NCBI RefSeq assembly: GCF_032027425.1
Contig: NZ_JAVSJA010000001.1
Location: 186,001 to 250,000, forward strand
Direction of reading: 5' to 3'
Origin: Microcystis wesenbergii NRERC-220
Lineage (GTDB): Bacteria > Cyanobacteriota > Cyanobacteriia > Cyanobacteriales > Microcystaceae
Length of the DNA stretch: 64,000 nucleotides
Shown here: positions 45,556-53,649 of the stretch, one piece after another
How positions within the stretch are numbered: position 1 is the stretch's first letter
Layout of the letters: the number at the start of each line of letters is the position of its first letter
The notes under the pieces: generated by a model
Seen by the model: the letters and a program-made list of their open reading frames with translations, nothing else
Databases searched by the model: none
What the model was told of the DNA's origin: nothing
Translations under genes and position numbers: made by a program

Positions 45556-46176
45556 ATGATCAACTTCAAATACTCATTAACTCTAATAACAGCTACTGCC
45601 ATTGGTTTAAGCTTGGGAGTTGTTGAAACCGCACAAGCGAGTTTGCTCGTCAATGTAACGGGAACTGCCGGCAGTGGACAGACGATTTGGGTGTTTTCTG
45701 GATCTTCTACAGCTTCTTCTAATGGTGTATTTGGCCTTACTCCAGGCGATTCCCCCGAGGAGTGGCGTAATGTTGGCGACTACGTTGCCGATACTTTACT
45801 TAATGCAATATCCATCTCCCCTAGTTCTGGAAGTGCCAGCATCACCAATAGTCAGGAGACTCGATCTATCAGTTTGATCGGGATAGATTATGATGGCAAT
45901 AGTAGTAGTAGTAATAATGATGATTTTGGAATCGGGGTTGCCAACCAGCCCCTTAATATCATTACTGGAGATCTGGTTAGTTGGACAGGGACTTTGCTCC
46001 TTCCTCTCGACATTACCCAATTTAAGTTGGGGACCTATGGTCCAGCACAAGGTGGTGCGATCGGTGGTTTGACTGATATACAGCTAACCTTCAAATCTGT
46101 TCCTGAATCGACCGGTATTATTGGGTTATTGGTTGCAGGTACATTTGGTCTGGCTTTGTGTCGCCGTAAAGTTTAA
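45556..46176 (+). CDS. PEP-CTERM sorting-domain exported protein
   Basis: A 206-residue exported protein. The N-terminus (MINFKYSLTLITATAIGLSL ... AQA) is a signal peptide. The last 25 residues, from VPESTGIIGLLVAGTFGLAL to CRRKV, form a PEP-CTERM module: short motif, membrane helix, basic tail; the motif is VPES rather than VPEP. The Ser/Asn/Gly-rich body is beta-like. Such proteins are processed by exosortase and attached to the surface or released into extracellular polysaccharide. A bidirectional terminator follows. Confidence 0.85.
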   Translation: MINFKYSLTLITATAIGLSLGVVETAQASLLVNVTGTAGSGQTIWVFSGSSTASSNGVFGLTPGDSPEEWRNVGDYVADTLLNAISISPSSGSASITNSQETRSISLIGIDYDGNSSSSNNDDFGIGVANQPLNIITGDLVSWTGTLLLPLDITQFKLGTYGPAQGGAIGGLTDIQLTFKSVPESTGIIGLLVAGTFGLALCRRKV

Positions 46177-46212
46177 TCGGGTGTTGCCTCTTTTTGATGG
46201 CAGTTGCAATTG

Positions 46213-46244
46213 AAAAAGAGACGCTCTAAAAAACGTCTCTTTTT
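46213..46244. terminator. Bidirectional intrinsic terminator
   Basis: AAAAAGAGACG and CGTCTCTTTTT form a perfect 11-bp stem with a 10-nt loop. T-runs are present on both strands, so it can end the PEP-CTERM transcript (plus) and the tgt-psbK transcript (minus). Confidence 0.85.
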
Positions 46245-46266
46245 AATCAGATAATTGAGAGTCGAT

Positions 46267-46404
46267 TTATTTAAAACCGACGGATGCTTGCCAAACAAAG
46301 GCCAGCAAGAGGAAAAATAGGGGAATCAGGGGCAACACATCGACTAGGGGGTCGAAAATTTGGTATGCTTCCGGCAATTTGGCGAACAAAAGTGCAGTTT
46401 CCAT
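46267..46404 (-). CDS. psbK: Photosystem II reaction centre protein K
   Basis: I start at the ATG at 46404 ([20 protein letters not shown]), giving a 45-residue precursor like other cyanobacterial PsbK; the frame continues upstream but those residues are not part of the family. The mature part from KLPEAY is 37 residues, with one membrane helix ending [10 protein letters not shown]. PsbK sits beside CP43 in photosystem II and helps bind plastoquinone and carotenoid. It follows tgt after 50 bp, as in many cyanobacteria. Confidence 0.95.
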   Translation of the reverse strand: METALLFAKLPEAYQIFDPLVDVLPLIPLFFLLLAFVWQASVGFK

Positions 46405-46454
46405 CTCTCTATCTACCTTGACAAGAAAATTTTTCAACGTTTCCTGAAATTTTA

Positions 46455-47579
46455 TCACGTTGGGGTAACATCTACGGCATCCTCAAGCCAAGGGGCAAAA
46501 TCTTGGGCAAAAGTCCCCCCTAGGATAGATTGACGAATTTCGCGGGTAAATCTGATTAATTCGGCGATATTGTGCAGAGATAAGAGAATATAACCCAACA
46601 TTTCCCCCGATTTAATTAAATGATTCAGATAGGCACGGCTAAACTGTTGACAGGTGTAGCAGGGACAAGTATCGTCTAAAGGGGCGAAATCCTGCTTAAA
46701 ACGGGCATTTTTTAGGTTCCAACGCTCTCCCCGCACCAAAGCCGTGCCATGGCGACCAAAACGGGTGGGAATGACGCAATCAAAGAGATCTATGCCACTA
46801 GCGATCGCCTTGGCCATTTCTCGATAGGTTCCCACTCCCATCAGGTAACGGGGTTTATTTTCGGGGAGTAAAGGGGCAGTTATCTGGACAATGCGATGAA
46901 TTAGGCTCGTTTCTTCCCCCACACTCACGCCCCCGATAGCATAACCGGGTAAATCGAGTTTTACTAAAGATTCCGCCGCCGCTGCCCGTAAATCCTCATA
47001 AATTCCCCCTTGGACTATGGCGAATAAAGCCTGTTGTTGGGGTCGTTGATGGGCCCTCAGACAGCGCTCTAACCAGCGATAGGTGCGTTCTATGGATGCT
47101 TTCATGGTCTCATGACTGACTCCCGTGGGGGGACATTCATCGAAGGCCATAATCACATCGGCACCGAGGGCATTTTGAATCTGAATCGATTTTTCCGGCG
47201 TAATTTCGATTATTCTACCGTCCCGGGGCGATCGAAAGGTGACTCCCGATTCTTTAATTTGCCGGAGTTGACTAAGGCTAAACACCTGAAATCCACCCGA
47301 ATCTGTTAATATTGGCTGATTCCATGCCATAAACTCGTGTAAACCTCCCGCTTTCTCGATAATACTTTCTCCTGGCTGCAGATGCAGGTGATAGGTATTA
47401 GCGAGAATCATTTGCGCCCCCGTGCTGGCAATTTGAGCAGGGGTCAAACCTTTCACCGTGGCCAAAGTTCCCACGGGCATAAAACGGGGCGTTTCTACCG
47501 GTCCGTGGGGAGTATGCCAAACCCCAACCCGCGCACCAGTTCGGGGACACTGGGCGATTAATTCAAAGGAAAATCCCAC
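46455..47579 (-). CDS. tgt: tRNA-guanine transglycosylase (queuosine synthesis)
   Basis: A 374-residue TIM-barrel enzyme that exchanges guanine-34 for preQ1 in GUN-anticodon tRNAs. Visible are [11 protein letters not shown] (general base Asp), [12 protein letters not shown] (nucleophile Asp), and the zinc site [17 protein letters not shown]. The start is GTG at 47579, right after a tandem heptamer array that forms the leader; the usual Shine-Dalgarno is absent. It is probably transcribed together with psbK. Confidence 0.95.
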   Translation of the reverse strand: MGFSFELIAQCPRTGARVGVWHTPHGPVETPRFMPVGTLATVKGLTPAQIASTGAQMILANTYHLHLQPGESIIEKAGGLHEFMAWNQPILTDSGGFQVFSLSQLRQIKESGVTFRSPRDGRIIEITPEKSIQIQNALGADVIMAFDECPPTGVSHETMKASIERTYRWLERCLRAHQRPQQQALFAIVQGGIYEDLRAAAAESLVKLDLPGYAIGGVSVGEETSLIHRIVQITAPLLPENKPRYLMGVGTYREMAKAIASGIDLFDCVIPTRFGRHGTALVRGERWNLKNARFKQDFAPLDDTCPCYTCQQFSRAYLNHLIKSGEMLGYILLSLHNIAELIRFTREIRQSILGGTFAQDFAPWLEDAVDVTPT

Positions 47580-47582
47580 TGT

Positions 47583-47676
47583 TTCAGTTATCAGTTATCA
47601 GTTATCAGTTATCAGCTTCTGAAGGCAAGAGGCAAGAGGCAAGAGGCAAAAGACAGAATCTGGCAATTCTCCTACC
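47583..47676 (-). repeat. Dispersed repeat with tandem TGATAAC heptamers, second copy
   Basis: Read on the minus strand it begins GTAGGAGAATTGCCAGATTC and ends in four TGATAAC-type heptamers, nearly identical to 3122-3220. Its end lies 3 bp from the GTG of tgt. Confidence 0.85.
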
Positions 47677-47722
47677 GAAAAATCGTCCCTTGTTATCAGT
47701 AACCAGTATTTTTTCTCGCTGC

Positions 47723-48184
47723 CTAAAAGGGGCAATCGTTGTCGTCTTCGTCTTCAAACTGCACATCCCACTTAGCAGAAAGTACCTGAGTAACCATGGC
47801 TTCGAGGGTATCAGCATTGAGACGGGCTTTCATATCCGGGTCTTGCAGTGGATTACTCAGGGGAATCAGCCGTAATTGGCGATTGTCTTGGATCAGATCA
47901 AAATAGGTTTCACCGTCGGGAGAGCGAGTTAAACGCAGATAATCGAAGCTATAGGTATTGAGATAAAGACTGTAGTTAGCAACTAGGGTGCTTTGCTGAT
48001 AATCGGCGAAAACTTCCACTATCCATCCCTCCCCTTCACTCTGAATCACCCCTTCGAGGCTGTGGATGTAGCGAACTCGTCCGAGATCATAGAGGAGACG
48101 ACGCATATCTTCTTTAGCGATGACCACGCCAGAATCAATAATACAGGGGGCGGGCAGGGGCTGTGAGGGTGGATGATAGTTCAT
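47723..48184 (-). CDS. Conserved hypothetical protein
   Basis: A 153-residue soluble protein that I do not assign to a named family. It contains GVVIAKEDMRRLLYDLGRVRYIHS near the start, a beta-rich middle (WIVEVFADYQQSTLVANYSLYL) and a strongly acidic tail (FEDEDDNDCPF). The even composition, ATG start and normal codon use suggest a real cyanobacterial gene. It lies upstream of tgt on the same strand, separated by the heptamer repeat. Confidence 0.6.
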   Translation of the reverse strand: MNYHPPSQPLPAPCIIDSGVVIAKEDMRRLLYDLGRVRYIHSLEGVIQSEGEGWIVEVFADYQQSTLVANYSLYLNTYSFDYLRLTRSPDGETYFDLIQDNRQLRLIPLSNPLQDPDMKARLNADTLEAMVTQVLSAKWDVQFEDEDDNDCPF

Positions 48185-48348
48185 AGGGATTGCCAGTAAA
48201 AAAATTTCCGTTAATAACCCACCGGGGGGGGGTCCACCGATTCCTGTTGCAATTTTTTTCGGGTTACGTCTCGATCTTAACCCAATCCGTTAGAACTTTT
48301 CACTGTTACTTAAGATTAATAACGATGAGCGATGATTAATTTCTGCTT

Positions 48349-48461
48349 AACGCGATGTGCAACTATATTTTTAGTCTTGATTTACAAGGCTTTCAGAAAT
48401 TAGCAGAGATAAAGTATCCTCTGGAACCCTGATTCTGTCGTTTTTAGTTGCACATCGCGTT
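48349..48461. mobile_element. MITE with perfect 17-bp inverted ends
   Basis: AACGCGATGTGCAACTA at 48349-48365 is repeated inverted at 48445-48461, with 79 bp between and no coding capacity. No second copy is in this window. Confidence 0.8.
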
Positions 48462-48485
48462 GCTTACTAAATATTTACCTAAAAT

Positions 48486-48530
48486 GTCGGCCTTTCATCC
48501 CTCGGTTTTACCGAGGGATGAAAGGCCGAC
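48486..48530. repeat. Perfect 21-bp hairpin
   Basis: GTCGGCCTTTCATCCCTCGG continues by one more base and is matched by its exact complement across a 3-nt TTT loop. It lies 105 bp upstream of the degenerate tnpB and could be the left-end palindrome of that element or an independent palindromic repeat. The flanks of the 48185-48635 gap hold no gene. Confidence 0.85.
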
Positions 48531-48635
48531 CAGTATAGAACAGCAAAGCACAGCTAAAAACAAGTCTGATCTATAGTTGACAATTTAATTTTAGTATGCT
48601 AGGGTGGTTTGCGATCGTTGAGTCGATAACGCAAA

Positions 48636-49910
48636 ATGTTTATTTTAGAGTACAAGCTTAGAGGAAAACCATCTCAATATCAAGCCATTGATGAGGCTAT
48701 TCGGACAGTTCAGTTTGTTCGGAATAAATGTCTTAGATATTGACAAGAAAATAGGAGTGTAGGACAAAAAGATATTTATCGATATACAACTCAATTAAGA
48801 GATGAATATTCTTTCGTCAAAGAGCTTAACTCTACGGCTTGTCAACAGGCTTGCGAACGGACTTGGACTGCTATTCTTCGGTTTTATAACAACTGTAAGA
48901 ACAAAATTGCTGGTAAGAAAGGTTATCCTAAATACTCTAAACGTACTCATTCTGTTGAGTTGAAAAAGTCAGGTGGGAAACTTAATCGAGATACTAAGAG
49001 AATAACTTTCACCGATGGGAAAAACATTGGAGAGTTAAAACTAATTGGTAGTCGAGACTTATTCTATTTCCAAGAATGGCAAATTCAACGGGTGAGAATA
49101 GTTAAACGGGCTGATGGATATTATTGCCAGCTAATGCTAAAACTCGATATTAGAGATATAACCCCACCATTAGAACCGACAAAACAATGTGTAGGGCTAG
49201 ATATGGGATTAAAATATCTTTATGCTGACAGTAACGGTAATACAATAGAGCCTCCTAAGTATTATCGAAAAGCAGAGAAGCGTCTTAATAAACTGAATAG
49301 AAGAAAGTCTAAAAAGTTTAAGAGAGGACAAAAGCAGTCTAATAACTACAAAAAAGCTAGACAAAAGTACGCTAAGGGACATTTAAAAGTAAGTAGGCAA
49401 CGAGAAGAGTTTGCTAAAAAATTGGCACTCCGTTTAATTCAGTCAAACGACTTGATAGCCCAGGTCGATTTAAAAGTCAAGAACCTTGTGCAGAATCAAA
49501 AACTAGCCAAGAGTATAAATGATGCTGGTTGGTCACAATTGAGAAAATGGATTGAGTATTTTGGCATTAAATACGGCAGATTAACTATTGCAGTTAATCC
49601 AGCTTATACAAGTCAAGAATGCTTTAATTGTGGTCGGTTAATCCAAAAGTCTCTATCAGTTAGAACTCATGTTTGTTTATGTGGGTATGTAGAAGATAGA
49701 GACAAGATGGCGGCATTGAATATACTCAAAAAAGCTACGATAGGGCATATCGGAAGCTGGCACCTCGACTTGCGCTCGGTGAGCCTAGTCGAACCGAACG
49801 CTTGGGGAGATTTAAGCTCTATCTTGGTTGGTAGTAATACGGATCGAGTGAGCCTCGCCGAACTCCTGCCAAGACAACTTAAGTTAATGAACCAAGAATC
49901 CCTCGCATGA
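48636..49910 (+). pseudogene. Inactivated TnpB (IS200/IS605 type)
   Basis: One frame from ATG 48636 encodes a TnpB of 424 codons, broken by TGA at 48744-48746 (in RY*QENR, where a Trp TGG would fit). RuvC Asp is kept in GLDMGLKYL and EDRDKMAALNIL, but the second acidic residue is missing: AQVDLKVKNL stands where relatives have A-Y-E-D-L-K-V. The zinc finger has CFNCG and CLCG. The end runs into a typical right-end hairpin (CCCTCGC and GCGACGGG at about 49895-49920). tnpA is absent. Confidence 0.85.
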
Positions 49911-49967
49911 GCGCGACGGGAGTGTCCAAAAAATCTGGGTAGACAGGGCCTACCCAATCATAATTAT

Positions 49968-50567
49968 TTACTGGGGAGGGTTGGAAGCGGAAGGACTGCG
50001 ATCGATCACCTGATCGATTAAGCCATAGTCTAGAGCCTCTTCCGCGGACATAAAGAAATCCCTCTCCGTATCCTCGGCGATGAGGTCGAGAGGTTTACCC
50101 GTATGACTAGCTAGGTGTTGATTGAGTAATTGTTTGAGATAGAGAATTTCTTTGGCCTGAATTTCAATATCGGTGGCCTGACCTTGGGCACCGCCGAGGG
50201 GTTGGTGAATCATGATCCGCGAGTTGGGTAGGCTCATTCTTTTGCCCGGTTTGCCGGCACTGAGGAGAAAAGCCCCCATACTGGCAGCTAAACCAATACA
50301 AATGGTGCTGACATCGGGACGGATTTGATTCATGGTGTCAAAAATCCCTAATCCGGCCGAAACGGAACCCCCGGGGGAGTTGATATACAAGTAAATATCT
50401 TTTTCAGGGTCTTCTGCTTCTAGAAAGAGTAATTGGGCGACGATTAGGTTAGCTAGGTCGCTGGTTACTTCTTGTCCCAAAAAGACGATTCTTTCCCGGA
50501 GTAGTCGGGAGTAGATATCGAAGGCGCGTTCGCCCCGGCCTGTGGTTTCAATAACGGTAGGAATCAT
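49968..50567 (-). CDS. clpP: ATP-dependent Clp protease proteolytic subunit
   Basis: A 199-residue serine protease subunit with the full triad: Ser96 in GLAASMGAF, His121 in MIHQPLGG, Asp170 in TERDFFMS. Tetradecameric barrels of ClpP work with ClpC or ClpX to degrade unfolded or tagged proteins. Cyanobacteria have several paralogues; this one stands alone rather than next to clpX or clpR. Downstream it abuts the remnants of the TnpB element. Confidence 0.95.
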   Translation of the reverse strand: MIPTVIETTGRGERAFDIYSRLLRERIVFLGQEVTSDLANLIVAQLLFLEAEDPEKDIYLYINSPGGSVSAGLGIFDTMNQIRPDVSTICIGLAASMGAFLLSAGKPGKRMSLPNSRIMIHQPLGGAQGQATDIEIQAKEILYLKQLLNQHLASHTGKPLDLIAEDTERDFFMSAEEALDYGLIDQVIDRSPSASNPPQ

Positions 50568-50640
50568 TGCGCTTTCTTGTCTTGCTGCTGCGGTTAGTTT
50601 TTTGATTGTAACCTAGGGAATGGGGGATAGGGATTAGGGG

Positions 50641-50680
50641 AATTATGAATTATGAATTATGAATTATGAATTATGAATTG
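50641..50680. repeat. Tandem ATTATGA heptamers
   Basis: Five tandem ATTATGA-type units (AATTATGAATTATGAATTAT and onward) lie between clpP and gmk. They are of the same 7-bp class as, but different in sequence from, the TGATAAC arrays. Confidence 0.9.
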
Positions 50681-50739
50681 GGGGGTGGGGAGAATAAATA
50701 AAAATAATCTCCCCACCCCTGGCTCCTGACCCTTGATGG

Positions 50740-51294
50740 CTAACGGCTAAAAATAATCTTCTCGATGGCATCTAGGGCGGTTTCTAGGTCATCGTTGACG
50801 ATTTGATCGGGGAATTCCCCGCTGGCGGCCAATTCTTCTCGGGCGCGTTCCAGACGACGGGCGATCGCAGTTTCGGCATCTTTGCCCCGGCCGCGCAAAC
50901 GACGTTCTAATTCCTCGAAACTGGGGGGTAGGATAAAGATTCTCCTCGCTTCGGGGAAGCTTTGACAGACCTGTCTGGCTCCCTCTAATTCGATTTCTAG
51001 AATTACGGTCTGGCCTGTTGCTAATTGAGCGGCGATCGCTGATTGGGGTGTCCCATAATAATTGCCCGCGTATTCGGCCGATTCTAGAAATTCTCCGGCT
51101 GCCATTTTCTCCTCGAAACTGGGACGGTCGAGAAAATAGTAGTCTTCCCCCTCAATTTCACCCGGTCGAGGTGGACGCGTAGTAGCGGATACGGACAGGT
51201 AGAGGTTAGGGAAACGAGTTAGTAAATGCCGGACTAGCGTACCCTTGCCCACACCGCTAGGGCCGGTAATGACGATTAATTGACCGGGTTGCAT
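50740..51294 (-). CDS. gmk: Guanylate kinase
   Basis: A 184-residue kinase converting GMP to GDP with ATP. The P-loop [12 protein letters not shown] is at the N-terminus, the GMP-binding segment [17 protein letters not shown] follows, and the lid region contains [17 protein letters not shown]. Length is typical. It starts 12 bp downstream of the RemA-like gene, an order conserved in many bacteria. Confidence 0.96.
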   Translation of the reverse strand: MQPGQLIVITGPSGVGKGTLVRHLLTRFPNLYLSVSATTRPPRPGEIEGEDYYFLDRPSFEEKMAAGEFLESAEYAGNYYGTPQSAIAAQLATGQTVILEIELEGARQVCQSFPEARRIFILPPSFEELERRLRGRGKDAETAIARRLERAREELAASGEFPDQIVNDDLETALDAIEKIIFSR

Positions 51295-51306
51295 GGGGTT
51301 AATAAC

Positions 51307-51576
51307 TTAGTTGCTACTATTAACAGGGGCTTCTTTGTTGACCACGAAACGGTGAGCCACGGTTTCCGGTTGAATGGCCGACAGCACCACATGACTAGAA
51401 TCGGTGATGATCACCGCACGAGTCCGTCTTCCGTATGTAGCATCGATTAAACAGCCTTTATCCCGAGCATCACTGATGATGCGTTTGATAGGAGCCGATT
51501 CTGGGCTAACGATGGCGATAACCCGATTAGCGGAAACAATATTACCGAAGCCAATGTTGATCAGTTGTATATCCAT
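51307..51576 (-). CDS. RemA/DUF370 family DNA-binding regulator-like protein
   Basis: An 89-residue protein with the DUF370/RemA core [48 protein letters not shown]. In Bacillus RemA is an octameric DNA-binding activator of matrix genes; the cyanobacterial role is unknown. The pairing with gmk is widespread. It is probably the first gene of a gmk operon. Confidence 0.9.
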   Translation of the reverse strand: MDIQLINIGFGNIVSANRVIAIVSPESAPIKRIISDARDKGCLIDATYGRRTRAVIITDSSHVVLSAIQPETVAHRFVVNKEAPVNSSN

Positions 51577-51787
51577 AAGTTAACAAAGCTGTAGTCCTTT
51601 GTACAAAAGAGTGTGGAGGTATGATTACAATGTTATCGAGAAAGATTTAGCCTTACAACGCTAAAAATAACATTCTTAATCACATTTTAGTATTTTTTCA
51701 GGTTTTTTGCGATTTTAATTAAATTTGTTTACACGGGTCTCTATCTTAAGGAGTAAATAGTCCAAAAGTCGGGAAAATTAGGGAATT

Positions 51788-51903
51788 AGGGGGTGTGGGG
51801 TGTGGGGTGATGGGGTGATGGGGGGGTGGGGTGATGGGGTGATGGGGTGATGGGGTGTGGGGTGTAGGGTGTGGGGTGTAGGGTGTAGGGTGTAGGGTGA
51901 TGG
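51788..51903. repeat. G-rich minisatellite (GGGGTGATG / GGGTGTA units)
   Basis: About 116 bp of tandem 7-9 bp units of type GGGGTGATG, GGGGTGTG and AGGGTGT. Regularly spaced G-runs on one strand could form quadruplexes. It is followed by CAGTGATCAGTTATCAG-type palindromic units to about 51990. The whole 51577-52059 gap otherwise holds no gene. Confidence 0.9.
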
Positions 51904-52071
51904 GAGCTTTTTTCAGTGATCAGTTATCAGTGATCAGATGTGAGTTTTCAGTTCACTGATTACTGTTTACTGTTTACTGATCACTGATCACTGTTAAGAA
52001 TGTCCCCAGCAATGGCATGATAATTATGGTAACTAATAAGTATTCTCTATCCTTGGTGGGTGCGTCAGACT

Positions 52072-52278
52072 ATGGGTTTTGCTGATCTATCGATCGCTGA
52101 TATTGCGGCAGAGTACGATCTGGCCGATGAATCTGTGTTGTCACTTTGCGACCAATTAGGCATCTCCTATAAAGATCGGCAGACTAATCTCGCCCTAGAA
52201 GATGCTAAAGCAATTATCTCACTGATTTTATCCCAACGCTCAGGAGTAACCGCCTCGAAAACGGAAACGTCCCCTTGA
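52072..52278 (+). CDS. Small conserved hypothetical protein upstream of psbV
   Basis: A 68-residue protein from ATG 52072 (GTG at 52060 also possible). MGFADLSIADIAAEYDLADE, then VLSLCDQLGISYKDRQTNLALEDAKAIIS, suggests a small helix-turn-helix or translation-factor-N-like helical bundle. I do not know its function. It is 129 bp upstream of psbV on the same strand. Confidence 0.6.
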   Translation: MGFADLSIADIAAEYDLADESVLSLCDQLGISYKDRQTNLALEDAKAIISLILSQRSGVTASKTETSP

Positions 52279-52406
52279 CTTTATTCCCCACTGCGATCTT
52301 CTCGGTGTCCGTGATCACTTAGAATCGATCGACACCCTCCCAGAGGAGAAAATTTTTTAGTCACCTTAAAATTCCCTTTCTTGGAACAATTGCGAGTAGG
52401 AGAACA

Positions 52407-52892
52407 ATGATCAAACGTTTGATTGTGGCAGCGATCGCTGTAGTCTTTTTTGTATTACAATTCAATCTTAACGGCGCTAGTGCCTTAGAACTCAATGAAA
52501 AAACCCTCACCATCACCCTCAATGACGCAGGGGAATCGGTGACTTTGACTTCTGAACAAGCGACGGAAGGACAGAAACTTTTTGTCGCCAATTGTACTAA
52601 GTGTCACCTGCAAGGTAAAACCAAAACTAATAATAACGTCAGTTTGGGTCTGGGTGATCTGGCAAAAGCGGAACCTCCCAGAGATAATCTGTTAGCATTG
52701 ATTGATTATCTAGAACATCCCACCAGTTACGATGGTGAAGATGATCTAAGCGAATTTCATCCCAATGTTAGCCGTCCCGATATCTTCCCAGAATTACGCA
52801 ATCTGACCGAAGATGATGTGTATAACGTCGCCGCTTATATGTTGGTTGCTCCCCGTCTAGACGAGCGCTGGGGTGGTACAATTTACTTCTAA
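52407..52892 (+). CDS. psbV: Photosystem II cytochrome c-550
   Basis: A 161-residue precursor. The signal peptide ends at SA-LELNE after residue 26, so the mature protein lies in the thylakoid lumen. The heme site is CTKCH (Cys63-Cys66-His67), and the second axial His is expected in the EFHPNVSRPD segment. It ends WGGTIYF, as in other PsbV. It is an extrinsic subunit stabilising the Mn4CaO5 cluster. An intrinsic terminator follows 23 bp after the stop. Confidence 0.96.
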   Translation: MIKRLIVAAIAVVFFVLQFNLNGASALELNEKTLTITLNDAGESVTLTSEQATEGQKLFVANCTKCHLQGKTKTNNNVSLGLGDLAKAEPPRDNLLALIDYLEHPTSYDGEDDLSEFHPNVSRPDIFPELRNLTEDDVYNVAAYMLVAPRLDERWGGTIYF

Positions 52893-52914
52893 ATTGCCCT
52901 CCATATATCCCTCG

Positions 52915-52942
52915 ATCCCTCTAGATTTCTAGGGGGATTTTT
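52915..52942 (+). terminator. Intrinsic terminator of psbV
   Basis: ATCCCTCTAG pairs with CTAGGGGGAT across ATTT, followed by TTTTT. It ends 3 bp before the convergent TOPRIM gene of cassette B. Confidence 0.8.
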
Positions 52943-52944
52943 GA

Positions 52945-53649
52945 TTAGACAGCAAATAGTTGTAAAAATTCTTTGAGTTCATTTAATACCTCATGCTCAA
53001 AGTTCCAAATGTCTTTTTTGGTTAAAGCATGGGATAAATTACAATATTTCTTAGCCGCTCTTTTTTCATTCTGTGATGGTGTATCTTCCCTGATATAGTT
53101 TTGAATCCACAATTTATCAATTTTTTTACGATTTATATCAATATTTTTTTGTGCAAGACAGGATCGCCAAGCTTCTACACAATCAGCATGGGGAGAATCT
53201 TGGGTTTTAATTTCTCTCAACACTGTCTCTAGTTCCCCCTGTTCATTAACATGAAGAAAATGACAACCTATTTGAGTATTCGTAGAAGCATTTAATTGAA
53301 ATAGCTTTTGGGTATCATCTATCCTGGCTGCTTCTCTAAAAACTCTTTGAATACATTGACTAACCACAGCAAGTCTTTCTTGTCTGGTTTGTTCGTCTAA
53401 ATCTAAAACAATACCTATCTTTTGAATATCATCTTTGAGCAGGGTGTTATTAAGTCGTTTCAGTCGTTGTTCAAGGCTACGATAATTTTCTCGTTCTATT
53501 CCGTCTAGAATATAAAATTCAACAATAGTTATCGTTAAATGATTCGATTCATTAATATGCTCAATAATAGCTCGTAAAAAAGCCGCATCATCTTGACTTT
53601 CAACAATTATTACATTAGCCACGATTCTACTCACCTCTGATTCGATCAT
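52945..53649 (-). CDS. DUF3226-type TOPRIM protein, partner of cassette B ATPase
   Basis: A 234-residue protein with a TOPRIM core: IIVESQDD (Glu17, Asp20/Asp21) at the N-terminus and IGIVLDLDEQ (Asp83, Asp85) in the middle, the pattern of the DUF3226 family. CHFLHVNEQGELETVL follows, and the C-terminal half is helical and Lys-rich. It overlaps the ATPase stop by 23 bp, so the two are co-translated. By analogy with OLD-type systems it would be a metal-dependent nuclease or effector. That function is inferred. Confidence 0.8.
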   Translation of the reverse strand: MIESEVSRIVANVIIVESQDDAAFLRAIIEHINESNHLTITIVEFYILDGIERENYRSLEQRLKRLNNTLLKDDIQKIGIVLDLDEQTRQERLAVVSQCIQRVFREAARIDDTQKLFQLNASTNTQIGCHFLHVNEQGELETVLREIKTQDSPHADCVEAWRSCLAQKNIDINRKKIDKLWIQNYIREDTPSQNEKRAAKKYCNLSHALTKKDIWNFEHEVLNELKEFLQLFAV

